A stretch of DNA of 64,000 nucleotides from JANPIX01 sp031425195 (GTDB lineage: Bacteria; Pseudomonadota; Alphaproteobacteria; Rhodobacterales; Rhodobacteraceae), in NCBI GenBank assembly GCA_031425195.1, contig JANPIX010000009.1:248001-312000 (forward strand). Direction: 5' to 3'. Numbering within the stretch: the stretch's first letter is position 1; each line of letters starts with the position of its first letter. Positions 46,762 to 55,972 of the stretch are shown here, piece after piece. The notes beneath the pieces were generated by a model. It did no database searches, had not been told where the DNA came from, and saw only the letters and a program-made list of their open reading frames with translations. A program made the position numbers and the translations under genes.

Positions 46762-48630
46762 ATGGAAGGGTTCCTGCTTTTGGCAAGCCTTTATCTGGGG
46801 GCCGCGATCCTGATCGTGCCGCTGTCGATCCGCCTGGGGCTTGGGTCCGTGCTCGGATATCTCGTGGCAGGCATCCTGCTTGCGCCCATCATGGCGCAAT
46901 TCGGCAGCGACACGGCAGATCTTCAGCATGTGGCAGAATTCGGTGTTGTCATGATGCTGTTCCTGATCGGCCTGGAACTTGATCCGCGCGCGCTTTGGGC
47001 TATGCGCCACCGCCTTCTGGGCCTTGGCGGTCTGCAGATCGGGATCACCACGCTCATCATCACCGGGGCCGTCCGGCTTTTGGGTCAGACATGGGAAATC
47101 TCGCTCACGCTTGGCCTTTTGCTGGCACTGTCATCGACGGCCATCGTGCTGCAGACATTGACAGAAAAGAACCTGATGCGCACCGCAGGCGGGCGTTCGG
47201 CCTTTACCGTGCTTCTGGCGCAGGATCTTGCTGTCATTCCGATGCTCGCCCTGATCCCGCTTTTGGCTGTGGGCGGCGCTGCCACAACTGACGCCCATGC
47301 TGCCGAACCCAGCGCCGCTGCCCCTATCCTCAGCCTTGTGCAATCGCTGCCCGGATGGGCGGGCGGGCTGCTGACGCTTGGCGTGGTCGTGGCCATCGTT
47401 CTTGCGGGACATTTCCTGTCACGGCCCGCTTTCCGGTTTGTCCACGCGGCGCGGCTGCCGGAAATGTCGACCTTCTTTTCGCTGTTCCTCGTTCTGGGCA
47501 TCGCCTTTTTGATGATGATGGTCGGCCTGTCGCTCGCACTTGGCACCTTCCTTGCCGGTGTCGTTCTGGCAAACTCCGAATTCCGTCATCAGTTGGAGGC
47601 GGATATCGAACCCTTCAAGGGCATCCTTCTTGGCCTGTTCTTCATGACTGTCGGCATTGGCATCAACCTTGAACTCATCGCGGCCCAGCCGGTGATGCTC
47701 ATCGGCCTGACTGTCGCCCTGCTGCTGGTCAAGGGCGGTGTCCTTTGGGCGCTGACCCTGCCCTTCCGCATTCACGGGCGCGACCGCGTGCTGTTCGCCC
47801 TCAGCCTGGCGCAGGCAGGGGAATTCGGCTTTGTCGTGGTCAGTTTCGCCGTGCAGCAAACCATCCTGCCCGACGCAGTGGCGCAGATCACGCTGGTGGT
47901 CATCAGCCTTTCGATGCTGCTGACACCCGCACTTTTCATCCTGTACGACCGCCTGTCGCGCAAGATCAGCGACCATGATGACGACTTGGCCCCCGACGAG
48001 ATTGACGAACGCGGGCCGGTCATCATCGCGGGAATCGGTCGGTTCGGGCAGGTGGTGAACCGGCTGGTGCGGGGCAGCGGCATAAACACCGTTGTTCTGG
48101 ACAGCGACCCCGCCATGGTCGAGACCATGCGAAGGTTCGGCGTAAAGGGTTATTTCGGCGATCCCGCCCGCCCCGAATTACTGGAGGCGGCGGGCCTGCG
48201 CACGGCAAGCCTGCTTGTCGTCGCAGTCGATGAAAAGGACAAGGCGATCAACATTGTCCGCTTTGCCCGCCGCACAAATCCAGACCTGCACATCGTGGCC
48301 CGCGCTTATGACCGCGTTCACACCTATGAACTGTTTCAGGCCGGTGCCAATGACATCGTGCGCGAAACCTTTGACTCCGCCATCCGTGCTGGCCGCTATG
48401 TTCTGGAAAATATGGGCTTTTCCGACTATGAGGCGTCCGAACTCGCCCAGACCTTCTACAAGACGGATCGCGCCGGTCTGCGCGAACTGGCGCAGCTTTG
48501 GGTGCCGGGTCAGCGCATCGAACAGAACAGTGCCTATGTAGAACGCGCCCGACAACTGAACCGCGACATGGAAAGCGCGCTGATCAGCGGGCTGGCCGAT
48601 GCGCGGCCCACACCCGCCGCAGCGGAGTAG
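46762..48630 (+). CDS. CPA2 family monovalent cation:proton antiporter (KefB/YbaL-like)
   Basis: A 622-residue membrane protein. About twelve helices fill residues ~1-400; L-I-G-L-E-L-D-P-R-A-L-W near residue 70 and the charged helix motifs are those of CPA2 exchangers. A cytoplasmic TrkA-N/RCK domain follows (about 415-530) with the Rossmann loop I-A-G-I-G-R-F-G-Q-V. Such proteins move K+ or Na+ against protons and are gated by nucleotides or glutathione conjugates. AAAGGA stands before the ATG. Confidence 0.93.
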   Translation: MEGFLLLASLYLGAAILIVPLSIRLGLGSVLGYLVAGILLAPIMAQFGSDTADLQHVAEFGVVMMLFLIGLELDPRALWAMRHRLLGLGGLQIGITTLIITGAVRLLGQTWEISLTLGLLLALSSTAIVLQTLTEKNLMRTAGGRSAFTVLLAQDLAVIPMLALIPLLAVGGAATTDAHAAEPSAAAPILSLVQSLPGWAGGLLTLGVVVAIVLAGHFLSRPAFRFVHAARLPEMSTFFSLFLVLGIAFLMMMVGLSLALGTFLAGVVLANSEFRHQLEADIEPFKGILLGLFFMTVGIGINLELIAAQPVMLIGLTVALLLVKGGVLWALTLPFRIHGRDRVLFALSLAQAGEFGFVVVSFAVQQTILPDAVAQITLVVISLSMLLTPALFILYDRLSRKISDHDDDLAPDEIDERGPVIIAGIGRFGQVVNRLVRGSGINTVVLDSDPAMVETMRRFGVKGYFGDPARPELLEAAGLRTASLLVVAVDEKDKAINIVRFARRTNPDLHIVARAYDRVHTYELFQAGANDIVRETFDSAIRAGRYVLENMGFSDYEASELAQTFYKTDRAGLRELAQLWVPGQRIEQNSAYVERARQLNRDMESALISGLADARPTPAAAE

Positions 48631-48633
48631 CCG

Positions 48634-49650
48634 TCAGCCTGCCGCAACCCCCGCCTCGGCAAAGGTCGCCATGCCGGAATGGCAGGCGACAGCCGCCTGC
48701 ACGATCCCGATGGCCAGCGCGGCACCCGATCCTTCGCCCAGCCGCAATCCCAGATCCAGCAGTGGCGTTTTGCCCAACCGCTCTAGCAAGGCGCGGTGTG
48801 CGCCCTCGGCACTGACATGGCCCGCGATGGCATGATCCAAAGCGTTGGGCGCAAGGTGATGGAGAACGGCGGCGGCGGCACAGGCGATGAACCCGTCCAG
48901 AATAACCGGCATACGCGCGGCCCGCGCGCGCGCCATGGCCCCCACCATCGCCGCAATCTCGCGCCCGCCAAGACAGCGCAGCACCTCCAGCGGATCGCCC
49001 AGCAGATCGGCGTGGGTGGCCAGCCCTTCGGTCACAACCTGCACCTTCACGCCCAGCCCCGCATCTGTGACGCCAGTTCCGCGCCCTGTCCAATTGGCAG
49101 CCGCCCCCCCAAAAAGGGCACATGCGATGGCGGCGGCAGAGGTTGTGTTGCCAATCCCCATTTCGCCCAGAACGAGCAGATCACCCGCACTGTCCACCGC
49201 ATCCCAGCCTGCCAAAAGGGCTTGCACCACTTCTGCTTCGGTCATCGCCGGGCCTGTCGTGAAATCGGCGGTCGGACGTTCAAGCTCCAGCGCCACCACC
49301 TGAAGCGAGGCACCGAATGTCTTGGCAAGCTGATTGATTGCCGCCCCGCCCGCCTTGAAATTGCCCACCATCTGCACTGTCACGTCGGGCGGAAAGGCGG
49401 AAACGCCCCGCGCTGCCACGCCGTGATTGCCTGCAAAGATGATGACCTGGGGACGTTCCACCGACGGCTTGTCAGTGCCCCGCCACCCCGCATACCAGAC
49501 GGCCAGTTCTTCCAGTTTTCCCAATGATCCCGGTGGTTTGGTCAACTGCCCCTGCCGTGCGCGCGCGCCTTCGACGGCCCCTGCGTCTTGCGCAGGAAAT
49601 GTGGCAATCAGTGACCGGAAACCGTCGAGATCGGAAAACGAAAGAGGCAT
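48634..49650 (-). CDS. cobT: Nicotinate-nucleotide--dimethylbenzimidazole phosphoribosyltransferase
   Basis: A 338-residue CobT that makes alpha-ribazole phosphate for the lower ligand of cobalamin. K-P-P-G-S-L-G-K-L-E near residue 35, F-A-G-N-H-G-V-A near 75 and G-E-M-G-I-G-N-T-T-S-A-A near 170 are its signature motifs; the catalytic Glu is in E-G-A-H/R-A-L-L near the end. It diverges from cobS with 80 bp between. Confidence 0.96.
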   Translation of the reverse strand: MPLSFSDLDGFRSLIATFPAQDAGAVEGARARQGQLTKPPGSLGKLEELAVWYAGWRGTDKPSVERPQVIIFAGNHGVAARGVSAFPPDVTVQMVGNFKAGGAAINQLAKTFGASLQVVALELERPTADFTTGPAMTEAEVVQALLAGWDAVDSAGDLLVLGEMGIGNTTSAAAIACALFGGAAANWTGRGTGVTDAGLGVKVQVVTEGLATHADLLGDPLEVLRCLGGREIAAMVGAMARARAARMPVILDGFIACAAAAVLHHLAPNALDHAIAGHVSAEGAHRALLERLGKTPLLDLGLRLGEGSGAALAIGIVQAAVACHSGMATFAEAGVAAG

Positions 49651-49730
49651 GGCTTGTCCTTTGTTGAACCTTGTTGGCCAATTCGCTACCGCTTATCGTG
49701 GGGCGCTGCCAGCGCAGAAAGGGCAATAGG

Positions 49731-50483
49731 ATGGATGTGCGCGACATGCTCGCTGATTGCCGGTCGGCTGTGGGCCTGCTCACCCGTCTGCCCTTGCGCT
49801 TTGCCGATGGCGAAGTGCCGCGCGGCGCTGCCGCAGCCTGGGCCTGGCCGGTGGCGGGGGCGGTATGCGGCCTGATCGCCGGTGCCGTGCTGACGTTGGC
49901 GATGGCCCTGTCGCTGCCTGTGGGACTGTGCGCGGCCCTTGTGCTCGCCACGCAGGCGCTGGTCACGGGGGCCATGCACGAAGATGGGCTCGCCGATAGT
50001 GCGGATGGGTTCTGGGGCGGTTGGACGCGGGACCGGCGGCTTGCCATCATGAAAGACAGTCACATCGGCACCTACGGCGTCATGGCGTTGTTGTTGGTGA
50101 CGCTGGCGCGCTGGTCCGCACTTGTCACGCTGATTTCCGGTGGTGCGGGAATCTGGCTGCTGATCGGTGTCGCGGCATTGTCTCGCGTGCCGATGGCGCT
50201 GATCCTCGCCGCATTGCCCAACGCGCGGGGCACGGGTCTTTCCAATGCGGTCGGCCGCGCCCAGTGGACCACGGCCCTGATCGGGGTGGCACTGGCCTGC
50301 GTTATCGCCCTGCCCGGCTTTGGCTGGGCTGTGATCCCGGCTGCGCTGGCGGCGGGTGTGGTGACGATTGGGGTGGCAATGCTGGCCCGGGCCAAGATCG
50401 GCGGCCAGACAGGCGATGTGCTGGGCGCGGCACAGCAAATGGCCGAACTGGCCGTGCTGGCCATCCGGACCGCCGTGTGGTGA
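49731..50483 (+). CDS. cobS: Adenosylcobinamide-GDP ribazoletransferase (cobalamin synthase)
   Basis: A 250-residue integral membrane enzyme that joins AdoCbi-GDP and alpha-ribazole, the final step after CobT. The hallmark H-E-D-G-L-A-D-S-A-D-G-F-W-G-G near residue 82 and D-S-H-I-G-T-Y-G near 110 bind the metal and substrate. ATG 49731 has AATAGG before it; a longer in-frame form from 49671 lacks family similarity. No B12 riboswitch is visible in the 80-bp gap shared with cobT. Confidence 0.95.
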   Translation: MDVRDMLADCRSAVGLLTRLPLRFADGEVPRGAAAAWAWPVAGAVCGLIAGAVLTLAMALSLPVGLCAALVLATQALVTGAMHEDGLADSADGFWGGWTRDRRLAIMKDSHIGTYGVMALLLVTLARWSALVTLISGGAGIWLLIGVAALSRVPMALILAALPNARGTGLSNAVGRAQWTTALIGVALACVIALPGFGWAVIPAALAAGVVTIGVAMLARAKIGGQTGDVLGAAQQMAELAVLAIRTAVW

Positions 50484-50490
50484 CAGCATG

Positions 50491-50520
50491 AAAAAACCGC
50501 CGGCCCCGTCGGGCGGCGGT
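50491..50520 (-). terminator. Intrinsic terminator of carD
   Basis: On the minus strand ACCGCC and GGCGGT arms (with GC-rich interior) are followed by TTTTTT. It lies between the cobS stop and the carD stop and can serve the minus-strand carD transcript; on the plus strand the T-run is shorter, so use by cobS is less likely. Confidence 0.8.
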
Positions 50521-50546
50521 TTAATCCGGCAACCTGCCTTGGTTGA

Positions 50547-51056
50547 TCAGGCCGCGCGTCCCATCAGAACCGAACCCACCGTCTTTTGTGCGCCCGCCTC
50601 GTCCACGCCCGACACGGCCGCCACTTCGCGTGTCAACCGTTCCAGCGCCGCTTCGTACAACTGCCGCTCGGAATAGCTTTGTTCGCGCTGGTCGTCGGTG
50701 CGATGCAGATCGCGCACCACTTCGGCAATCGACAAAAGATCGCCGGAGTTGATCTTCTGTTCATACTCCTGCGCACGGCGCGACCACATCGCCCGCTTGA
50801 CCCGCGCCTTGCCCTTCAGCGTGTCAAGCGCCTTGGTCACCACATCCGGGGCGGACAGCGCCCGCATCCCGATTTCGGTGGCCTTGTGCGTCGGCACACG
50901 AAGCGTCATCTTGTCCTTCTCGAACGAGATGACAAACAGTTCCAGCCGCAGACCCGCGATTTCCTGTTCTTCGATCGAGATGATCTTGCCAACCCCATGG
51001 GCCGGATAGACCACGAACTCGTTCGGACGAAATTCGGGCCGCTTACCTTTGGTCAT
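50547..51056 (-). CDS. CarD/CdnL-family RNA polymerase-interacting regulator
   Basis: A 169-residue protein. The N-terminal CarD/TRCF RID domain (about 10-65: F-V-V-Y-P-A-H-G-V-G-K-I, then F-V-I-S-F-E-K-D-K-M-T-L-R-V-P) binds RNA polymerase beta; the helical C-terminal domain (R-R-A-Q-E-Y-E-Q-K-I-N-S-G-D, then Y-E-A-A-L-E-R-L) contacts promoter DNA. In Rhodobacter-type alphaproteobacteria CarD supports promoters lacking a T at the last position of the -10 element. It lies downstream of fdxA across a 309-bp gap. Confidence 0.95.
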   Translation of the reverse strand: MTKGKRPEFRPNEFVVYPAHGVGKIISIEEQEIAGLRLELFVISFEKDKMTLRVPTHKATEIGMRALSAPDVVTKALDTLKGKARVKRAMWSRRAQEYEQKINSGDLLSIAEVVRDLHRTDDQREQSYSERQLYEAALERLTREVAAVSGVDEAGAQKTVGSVLMGRAA

Positions 51057-51365
51057 ACGTCAATTCCTCATGCCACCGGGGCCAGAGCGACAAAGTTTCA
51101 CAAGTGCTGGGAACTTTCGACTGCACCACTTGTTCTATCTGTCACAAAAATCTGCGCCTCGGACCATCAGTCCTGAGGCGGCAGTCAGGCATCCATTTGT
51201 ATCGTACATGTTACATAGCACAATTCTACAATGATTCCAACTGCCGTGCCGTTGGGCAAACCATACGGAACCGCCTGTAATTGCTGCATATTAGCAAGAC
51301 ATGATGCATGTGCATTGCAACGATGCAGCCGAATCGGCTCCAATTGCGACGCAACGGTGCCGCTA
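51057..51365. promoter_or_regulatory. AT-rich intergenic region before carD
   Basis: A 309-bp gap between fdxA and carD without a credible gene. The part at about 51190-51310 is clearly more AT-rich than the rest of the window and is the likely place of the carD promoter. A 13-bp perfect palindrome AGCCGAATCGGCT lies at 51327-51339, close to the fdxA stop. I find no confident -35/-10 pair. Confidence 0.5.
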
Positions 51366-51704
51366 TCAGCCGCCTTCGCCCGCCGCTTCTGAAAACGACG
51401 ACGCCAGTTTGCCCTTTTCGCCGTCCCGCGCTTCGGCATCGGGAAGCGGGTCTTTCTTCGTGATGATAACTGGCCACATCTCGGAATACTTCCGGTTGAA
51501 CGTCACCCATTCGTCCATGTTCGGTTCAGTATCCGGGCGGATCGCGTCAGCAGGGCATTCTGGTTCGCAAACACCGCAATCGATGCATTCATCCGGATGG
51601 ATGACAAGCATGTTTTCGCCTTCGTAAAAGCAATCCACCGGGCACACTTCGACACAGTCAGTGTACTTGCAGGCAATACAGTTATCAGTCACCACATAGG
51701 TCAT
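51366..51704 (-). CDS. fdxA: Seven-iron ferredoxin FdxA
   Basis: A 112-residue ferredoxin. The N-terminal cysteines (C-I-A-C-K-Y-T-D-C-V-E-V-C-P-V-D-C) hold a [3Fe-4S] and part of a [4Fe-4S] cluster, with C-I-D-C-G-V-C-E-P-E-C-P for the rest. The C-terminal ~50 residues are the extension typical of FdxA (W-V-T-F-N-R-K-Y-S-E-M-W-P-V-I). It carries electrons in the cytoplasm. Conserved in order with CarD and the Hsp15-like gene in this group. Confidence 0.96.
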   Translation of the reverse strand: MTYVVTDNCIACKYTDCVEVCPVDCFYEGENMLVIHPDECIDCGVCEPECPADAIRPDTEPNMDEWVTFNRKYSEMWPVIITKKDPLPDAEARDGEKGKLASSFSEAAGEGG

Positions 51705-51756
51705 CGTCGTCTCGGGTCATAAGGGTTCGGGCGATTAGCTAGACCATGCCCACGGA

Positions 51757-52101
51757 TCATTCAAGCGGACTTGCAGCCGCAGGGGGCAGATCAAGATCCA
51801 GGTACATTGTCTGCGCCTCGGACGCGGGGCCGCGCCGGCTTCCAGTGTCAAGCACCCGGATCAGGCGCACTCTGTCACCGAACGGCAGGGTCAGCGTATC
51901 ACCCGCGCCCACCAGATGCGAAGGCTTGACCACTTTCATCCCGTTCACGCGGCAATGCCCTTCGCAGACAAGTTCGGTGGCAAGCACGCGCGACTTGAAA
52001 AAACGTGCCTGCCAAAGCCATTTGTCGATCCGCAGCGTTTGCCTTGCGGCAGGCTGCCGGACTTGCGCCACGTTGCCTGCCGGTGACCGATATTTCGCCA
52101 A
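51757..52101 (-). CDS. S4 RNA-binding domain protein, Hsp15-like
   Basis: A 114-residue protein with an S4 domain at residues ~20-85 (R-I-D-K-W-L-W-Q-A-R-F-F-K-S-R, then G-H-C-R-V-N-G-M-K-V and the L-P-F loop). Hsp15 binds stalled 50S subunits with nascent chains and helps recycle them. Only three bases separate it from the helicase gene upstream, so the two are co-transcribed, and the helicase is also an RNA enzyme. Confidence 0.9.
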   Translation of the reverse strand: MAKYRSPAGNVAQVRQPAARQTLRIDKWLWQARFFKSRVLATELVCEGHCRVNGMKVVKPSHLVGAGDTLTLPFGDRVRLIRVLDTGSRRGPASEAQTMYLDLDLPPAAASPLE

Positions 52102-52104
52102 ATG

Positions 52105-55056
52105 TCAGACCTTGCCCTTCAAGGCCAACAGGGCCGCAAACGGATTATCTGGGTCCACAGGCTTGTCCGCCCGGGGCGGGCGCGCCTCGAACGCCTTGGG
52201 GCGGTCATTGCGGTCGGGCTTGTCGCCGAACCGTCCGCCCGGCTTGCCGCCACCCGAGCCTGCCGGTCTGCCGTCGCCTTTGCGTTCAGGTTTGCCCCCG
52301 TCGGCACGCGGGGCAGGCCGCGCCTTGGCACGCGCAGCCTCGCGCGCGGCGCGGGCCTCGGCTGCGGCGGCGATTTCTTCGGGCGTCATCAGAATCGTTT
52401 CGGTCTTTGGCCGCTTGTTCTTTGGCGCGCGCTTTTCACGCGGCGCTGCCGGGTCTGCGGCAACACGCGGCGCGGCATCCCGGCGCGGCGGGCGGGCCGC
52501 AGGGGCACGGGCGCGGGGTGCCCAGACAAAGGTGTAAAACGATTCCATTTCCACCGGCACTTCGGCGGCAGGCTCCTCTGCGGGTTCCTCCACCACAGGG
52601 GCCATCTCACTGGCCGATTCGCCCTCGGGGATCGGGGCTGTTGATGGCGCAGCAACTGGCGCTGGCACCACTTCGGCGCGCACCTTCGGCCGCTCGCCCT
52701 TGTCGCCCCGGTAACCCAGACCCGCCATCAGATCAGCAAACTGGTCCAGTGTCAGACCGGTGATCGACAGCATGTCGGGTGTCGCCTCGAACCCTGCCCT
52801 GCTGTCCTTTGTGCGCAACTGATCGGCAAGCCGTTCCAGCATGTCGATACGAATGGCCCGTGTGCCCGCCGGATGATAGCCCGCCAGCATGTAATGATTC
52901 TTCGGCACTTCCGCGATGTTCGGAATGGTCACCAATCCGGGCGGCGGGCTTTCAGGAAACTCCGACAGCCCGTTGAACAGCGACCAAAGCACCAGACGCA
53001 ACCGCGTCGGCGCGGGTTTCAGAAGAAGCGGCAGAAAGATCGTGAACTGACCGAACCGCACGCCATGCTTGCGCAAGGCCGACCGCGATTCCTGATCCAG
53101 CGCCTTGACGTCATCGGCCACCGTATCGCGCGCCAGAACGCCCAGCCCTTCGACAATCCTGAACGCAAAGCCGCGTGCAAGCCCGGTCAGCGCCTCGTCC
53201 CGTGCCATCGCCAGCAACGGCTCGAACTGGGCTGCGACACGGCGGTCGATGAAATGCTGCAACCGGCGACGCACCTTTTCCAGAACGTCCGGCCCGGCAT
53301 CCTCGTCGACGAACGCCTCGACCGACGGGCGCAATGCCTCGGGCCCGGACAAAAGCTTGCCCACGGCCATTGTGCCCCACATCAGACCACCCTGTTCGGT
53401 GAAATCCATCTCGGTGTCGGGCGCGTTATAGAACTTGTCCGCCCGCAGGCTGAATTCCGGCCGCAAAGCCTGCACCGCCGCCTGCCGCAGAAGCCGCGCC
53501 TCGTCGGGCGATCCGGTCTTGTCCTGACGGAACCGAAATCCCTCCAGACGACCAATGAATTCGCCATCAACCGTCACTTCGCCCTTGTCGTTCACCTCGG
53601 CCACAAGGCTCTCCTTCTGTTTCAACCGGCGCATCAACACGGATGTGCGCCGATCGACAAATCGTTGCGTCAAAGCCGCGTGAAGCGCATCTGACAATCG
53701 GTCTTCTACCGCGCGCGTTTCGTCGCGCCAATGGCTTTCGTCTTCAACCCAGCCATTGCGCTGCGCCACATACGTCCATGTGCGGATATAGGCCAGCCGT
53801 TTCGACAAGGTGTCGATGTCGCCCGACGTCTTGTCGATCCGCGCCACTGCCGTCGCAAGCCAATCTGTCGGAATCTTGCCGCCCTGCAAAAACCCGAAAA
53901 TGCGGGTCAGAAGGCCTGTGTGTTCGCCGCCCGTCTTGCCCCGGAAATCCGGGATACGGCACACGTCCCACAACAGTCGCACCGAAGCCGGGCTTCGCAC
54001 GCGGTCGCGCACCTCTGGCAGTTCGGCCAGGGTCTTGAGCGATACAAGGTCATCCGCATCCCGCGCGCGCACCAGCCACTGATTGTCGGTCGGCGCTTCA
54101 AGGCTTGCCACAAGTCGCTCGATGGTGCCGAATTCCAGTGCCTCCGACCGCCAGTGCAGGCGCTGGATCGGGGCAAAGCGGTGGTTCTCGATGGCCTCGA
54201 TCATGCCGTCATCGGGCGGGCTTGCATCGCCAGTCACGCCAAACGTGCCATTTTCAGTGAACCGCCCGGCGCGCCCGGCAATCTGGCCCATTTCATGCGC
54301 AAACAGGGGGCGCATCCGCCGGCCGTCAAACTTGGTCGTTCCCGAAAAGGCGACATGCTTGATGTCCAGGTTCAGGCCCATGCCAATGGCGTCCGTCGCC
54401 ACCAGATAATCGACGTCGCCGTTCTGATACAGCGCCACCTGCGCGTTGCGTGTGCGCGGGCTCAGCGCGCCCATGACCACGGCGCAGCCGCCCTTTTGAC
54501 GGCGGATCAGTTCGGCGATGGCATAGACGTCTTCCACCGAAAACCCGACGATGGCGCTGCGCGGCGGCATCCGGCTGATCTTCTTGGCCCCGGTCCAGGT
54601 CAGCGTCGAAAACCGCTCGCGCCGCACAAAGGTCACATCCGGCACCAGCGCCGCAATCGCCCCCCGCATGACGTCAGACCCAAGGAACAGCGTTTCATGC
54701 AGGCCCCGCGCCCGGAGCAGCCGGTCCGTAAACACGTGGCCACGCTCCGGGTCGCCGCAAAGTTGGATTTCGTCTACTGCCAGAAAATCCGCCCCGATCT
54801 CCAACGGCATCGCTTCGACGGTGCAGACCCAATACTGCGTCCGGTCCGGAATGATGCGCTCCTCGCCCGTGACCAGCGCCACAGCCGAAGGCCCCCGCGC
54901 CTTGACGATCCGGTCATAAACCTCGCGCGCAAGCAGACGCAGCGGAAGGCCGATCACCCCCGTCCGGTGCCCCAGCATCCGGTCGATCGCATAATGCGTC
55001 TTGCCGGTGTTCGTCGGTCCCAAGACCGCCGTCACCCGGCCCCGTTCCTGTTTCAC
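52105..55056 (-). CDS. SUV3-like DEAD/DExH RNA helicase
   Basis: About 983 residues from a GTG at 55056 (AGGG lies 8 bases before it, just past the TPR gene's stop). It is related to mitochondrial SUV3. Walker A is L-G-P-T-N-T-G-K-T-H near residue 15; motif II is L-A-V-D-E-I-Q; motif VI is Q-I-A-G-R-A-G-R-F. Residues ~1-330 are the helicase core, then SUV3-type helical regions. The last ~180 residues are low complexity, rich in A, P, R, E and K (R-A-P-A-A-R-P-P-R-R-D), and look disordered and RNA-binding. It likely unwinds RNA in decay or ribosome work. Confidence 0.9.
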   Translation of the reverse strand: MKQERGRVTAVLGPTNTGKTHYAIDRMLGHRTGVIGLPLRLLAREVYDRIVKARGPSAVALVTGEERIIPDRTQYWVCTVEAMPLEIGADFLAVDEIQLCGDPERGHVFTDRLLRARGLHETLFLGSDVMRGAIAALVPDVTFVRRERFSTLTWTGAKKISRMPPRSAIVGFSVEDVYAIAELIRRQKGGCAVVMGALSPRTRNAQVALYQNGDVDYLVATDAIGMGLNLDIKHVAFSGTTKFDGRRMRPLFAHEMGQIAGRAGRFTENGTFGVTGDASPPDDGMIEAIENHRFAPIQRLHWRSEALEFGTIERLVASLEAPTDNQWLVRARDADDLVSLKTLAELPEVRDRVRSPASVRLLWDVCRIPDFRGKTGGEHTGLLTRIFGFLQGGKIPTDWLATAVARIDKTSGDIDTLSKRLAYIRTWTYVAQRNGWVEDESHWRDETRAVEDRLSDALHAALTQRFVDRRTSVLMRRLKQKESLVAEVNDKGEVTVDGEFIGRLEGFRFRQDKTGSPDEARLLRQAAVQALRPEFSLRADKFYNAPDTEMDFTEQGGLMWGTMAVGKLLSGPEALRPSVEAFVDEDAGPDVLEKVRRRLQHFIDRRVAAQFEPLLAMARDEALTGLARGFAFRIVEGLGVLARDTVADDVKALDQESRSALRKHGVRFGQFTIFLPLLLKPAPTRLRLVLWSLFNGLSEFPESPPPGLVTIPNIAEVPKNHYMLAGYHPAGTRAIRIDMLERLADQLRTKDSRAGFEATPDMLSITGLTLDQFADLMAGLGYRGDKGERPKVRAEVVPAPVAAPSTAPIPEGESASEMAPVVEEPAEEPAAEVPVEMESFYTFVWAPRARAPAARPPRRDAAPRVAADPAAPREKRAPKNKRPKTETILMTPEEIAAAAEARAAREAARAKARPAPRADGGKPERKGDGRPAGSGGGKPGGRFGDKPDRNDRPKAFEARPPRADKPVDPDNPFAALLALKGKV

Positions 55057-55066
55057 GGCAAAGGCC

Positions 55067-55615
55067 CTACAGTGCTTGTCCCTGTTCAGCCTTCTGCAGC
55101 CGATCAATGGCCTCGATTACCCCGGTCAGGTGGGGATGTATAGCAAGCGCTGCATGATAGACTTCCAGCGCCTCTTTGTTGCGGCCCAGTTCTTCCAGCA
55201 TCATCCCGAAACCGGACAGCGCACCGAAATGGCGCGGGTTCAAGGCAAGCGTGTGCTGAATGTCGGCAATCGACGGTCCGAACTCGCCCGCCTGATAATA
55301 GGCCGTGGCGCGCGCATTCCAGCCTTCGGCGAAGTCAGGGGCATGGTCGATCAGGGCGGTCAGATGTTCGATCGCCGCCTCGTAATCGCCCTGCGCCATC
55401 GCCTCACGCCCACGTTCCAGCAAAAGATCAAATGCCGCCGAACCGGATTTTGACCATTCTGTCCAGATATCGCGTTCTATGCGGCCCGATTCGGCCATGT
55501 CCGCCGCTTTCAATTTTTCAAAAAGCGCGTCAAGTTTTGCACTGTCCGCCCAAAGCGGGCCGGCTGCAAACGCAAGGCACAGGGCAACATGGAAAAGAAT
55601 TGCGCGGATCATCAT
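55067..55615 (-). CDS. Exported TPR-repeat protein
   Basis: About 182 residues. A signal peptide (M-M-I-R-A-I-L-F-H-V-A-L-C-L-A-F-A-A-G-P-L-W-A) is followed by about three tetratricopeptide repeats (G-D-Y-E-A-A-I-E-H-L-T-A-L-I-D-H-A-P; A-E-G-W-N-A-R-A-T-A-Y-Y-Q-A-G-E-F; N-P-R-H-F-G-A-L-S-G-F-G). It should act in the periplasm as a protein-binding scaffold. Starts at 55612 or 55639 are also possible. Its stop lies 11 bases before the helicase start, so they probably share a transcript. Confidence 0.85.
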   Translation of the reverse strand: MMIRAILFHVALCLAFAAGPLWADSAKLDALFEKLKAADMAESGRIERDIWTEWSKSGSAAFDLLLERGREAMAQGDYEAAIEHLTALIDHAPDFAEGWNARATAYYQAGEFGPSIADIQHTLALNPRHFGALSGFGMMLEELGRNKEALEVYHAALAIHPHLTGVIEAIDRLQKAEQGQAL

Positions 55616-55684
55616 GCAACCAAGTCTAGCGCTGTTCATTGGAAAAGCTATATCCCGATTCTCACAAACATGACAGGACAGCCG

Positions 55685-55972
55685 ATGCCCGATACTCTTG
55701 CCGATGCCGTGGCCGCCATCGCCCGCAAGGTGCCGTCATTTCAGGCCGGTGTGGCCAAGTTCGTCGTGCCGGGCGTGGGCAGCATCGTGATCGACGCCAA
55801 TGGCCCGCGCGAAGGCGACGATCCCGCCGATGTCACCCTGACCGCCAGCGCCGAGGTGTTTCGCGGCATCCTTGACGGCAAGGTCAATCCGACGTCCGCC
55901 TTCATGACGGGCAAACTTGCGGTGGACGGCTCGCTTGCCATAGCGATGAAACTGGGATCGGAGCTGTCTTGA
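55685..55972 (+). CDS. SCP2 sterol-binding domain protein
   Basis: A 95-residue single SCP2 domain, a hydrophobic-ligand fold. D-V-T-L-T-A-S-A-E-V-F-R-G-I-L-D-G-K-V-N-P-T-S-A-F-M-T-G-K-L and D-G-S-L-A-I-A-M-K-L match the family's ligand-tunnel strands. ATG 55685 is preceded by AGGA at correct spacing; ATG 55670 is less likely. The stop overlaps the TTG of the hydrolase, so the two proteins probably act on a common lipid-like compound. Confidence 0.9.
   Translation: MPDTLADAVAAIARKVPSFQAGVAKFVVPGVGSIVIDANGPREGDDPADVTLTASAEVFRGILDGKVNPTSAFMTGKLAVDGSLAIAMKLGSELS

Noticed and set aside
49651..49730. Cobalamin riboswitch between cobT and cobS
   Set aside because: The gap is only 80 bp and has no B12-box sequence.
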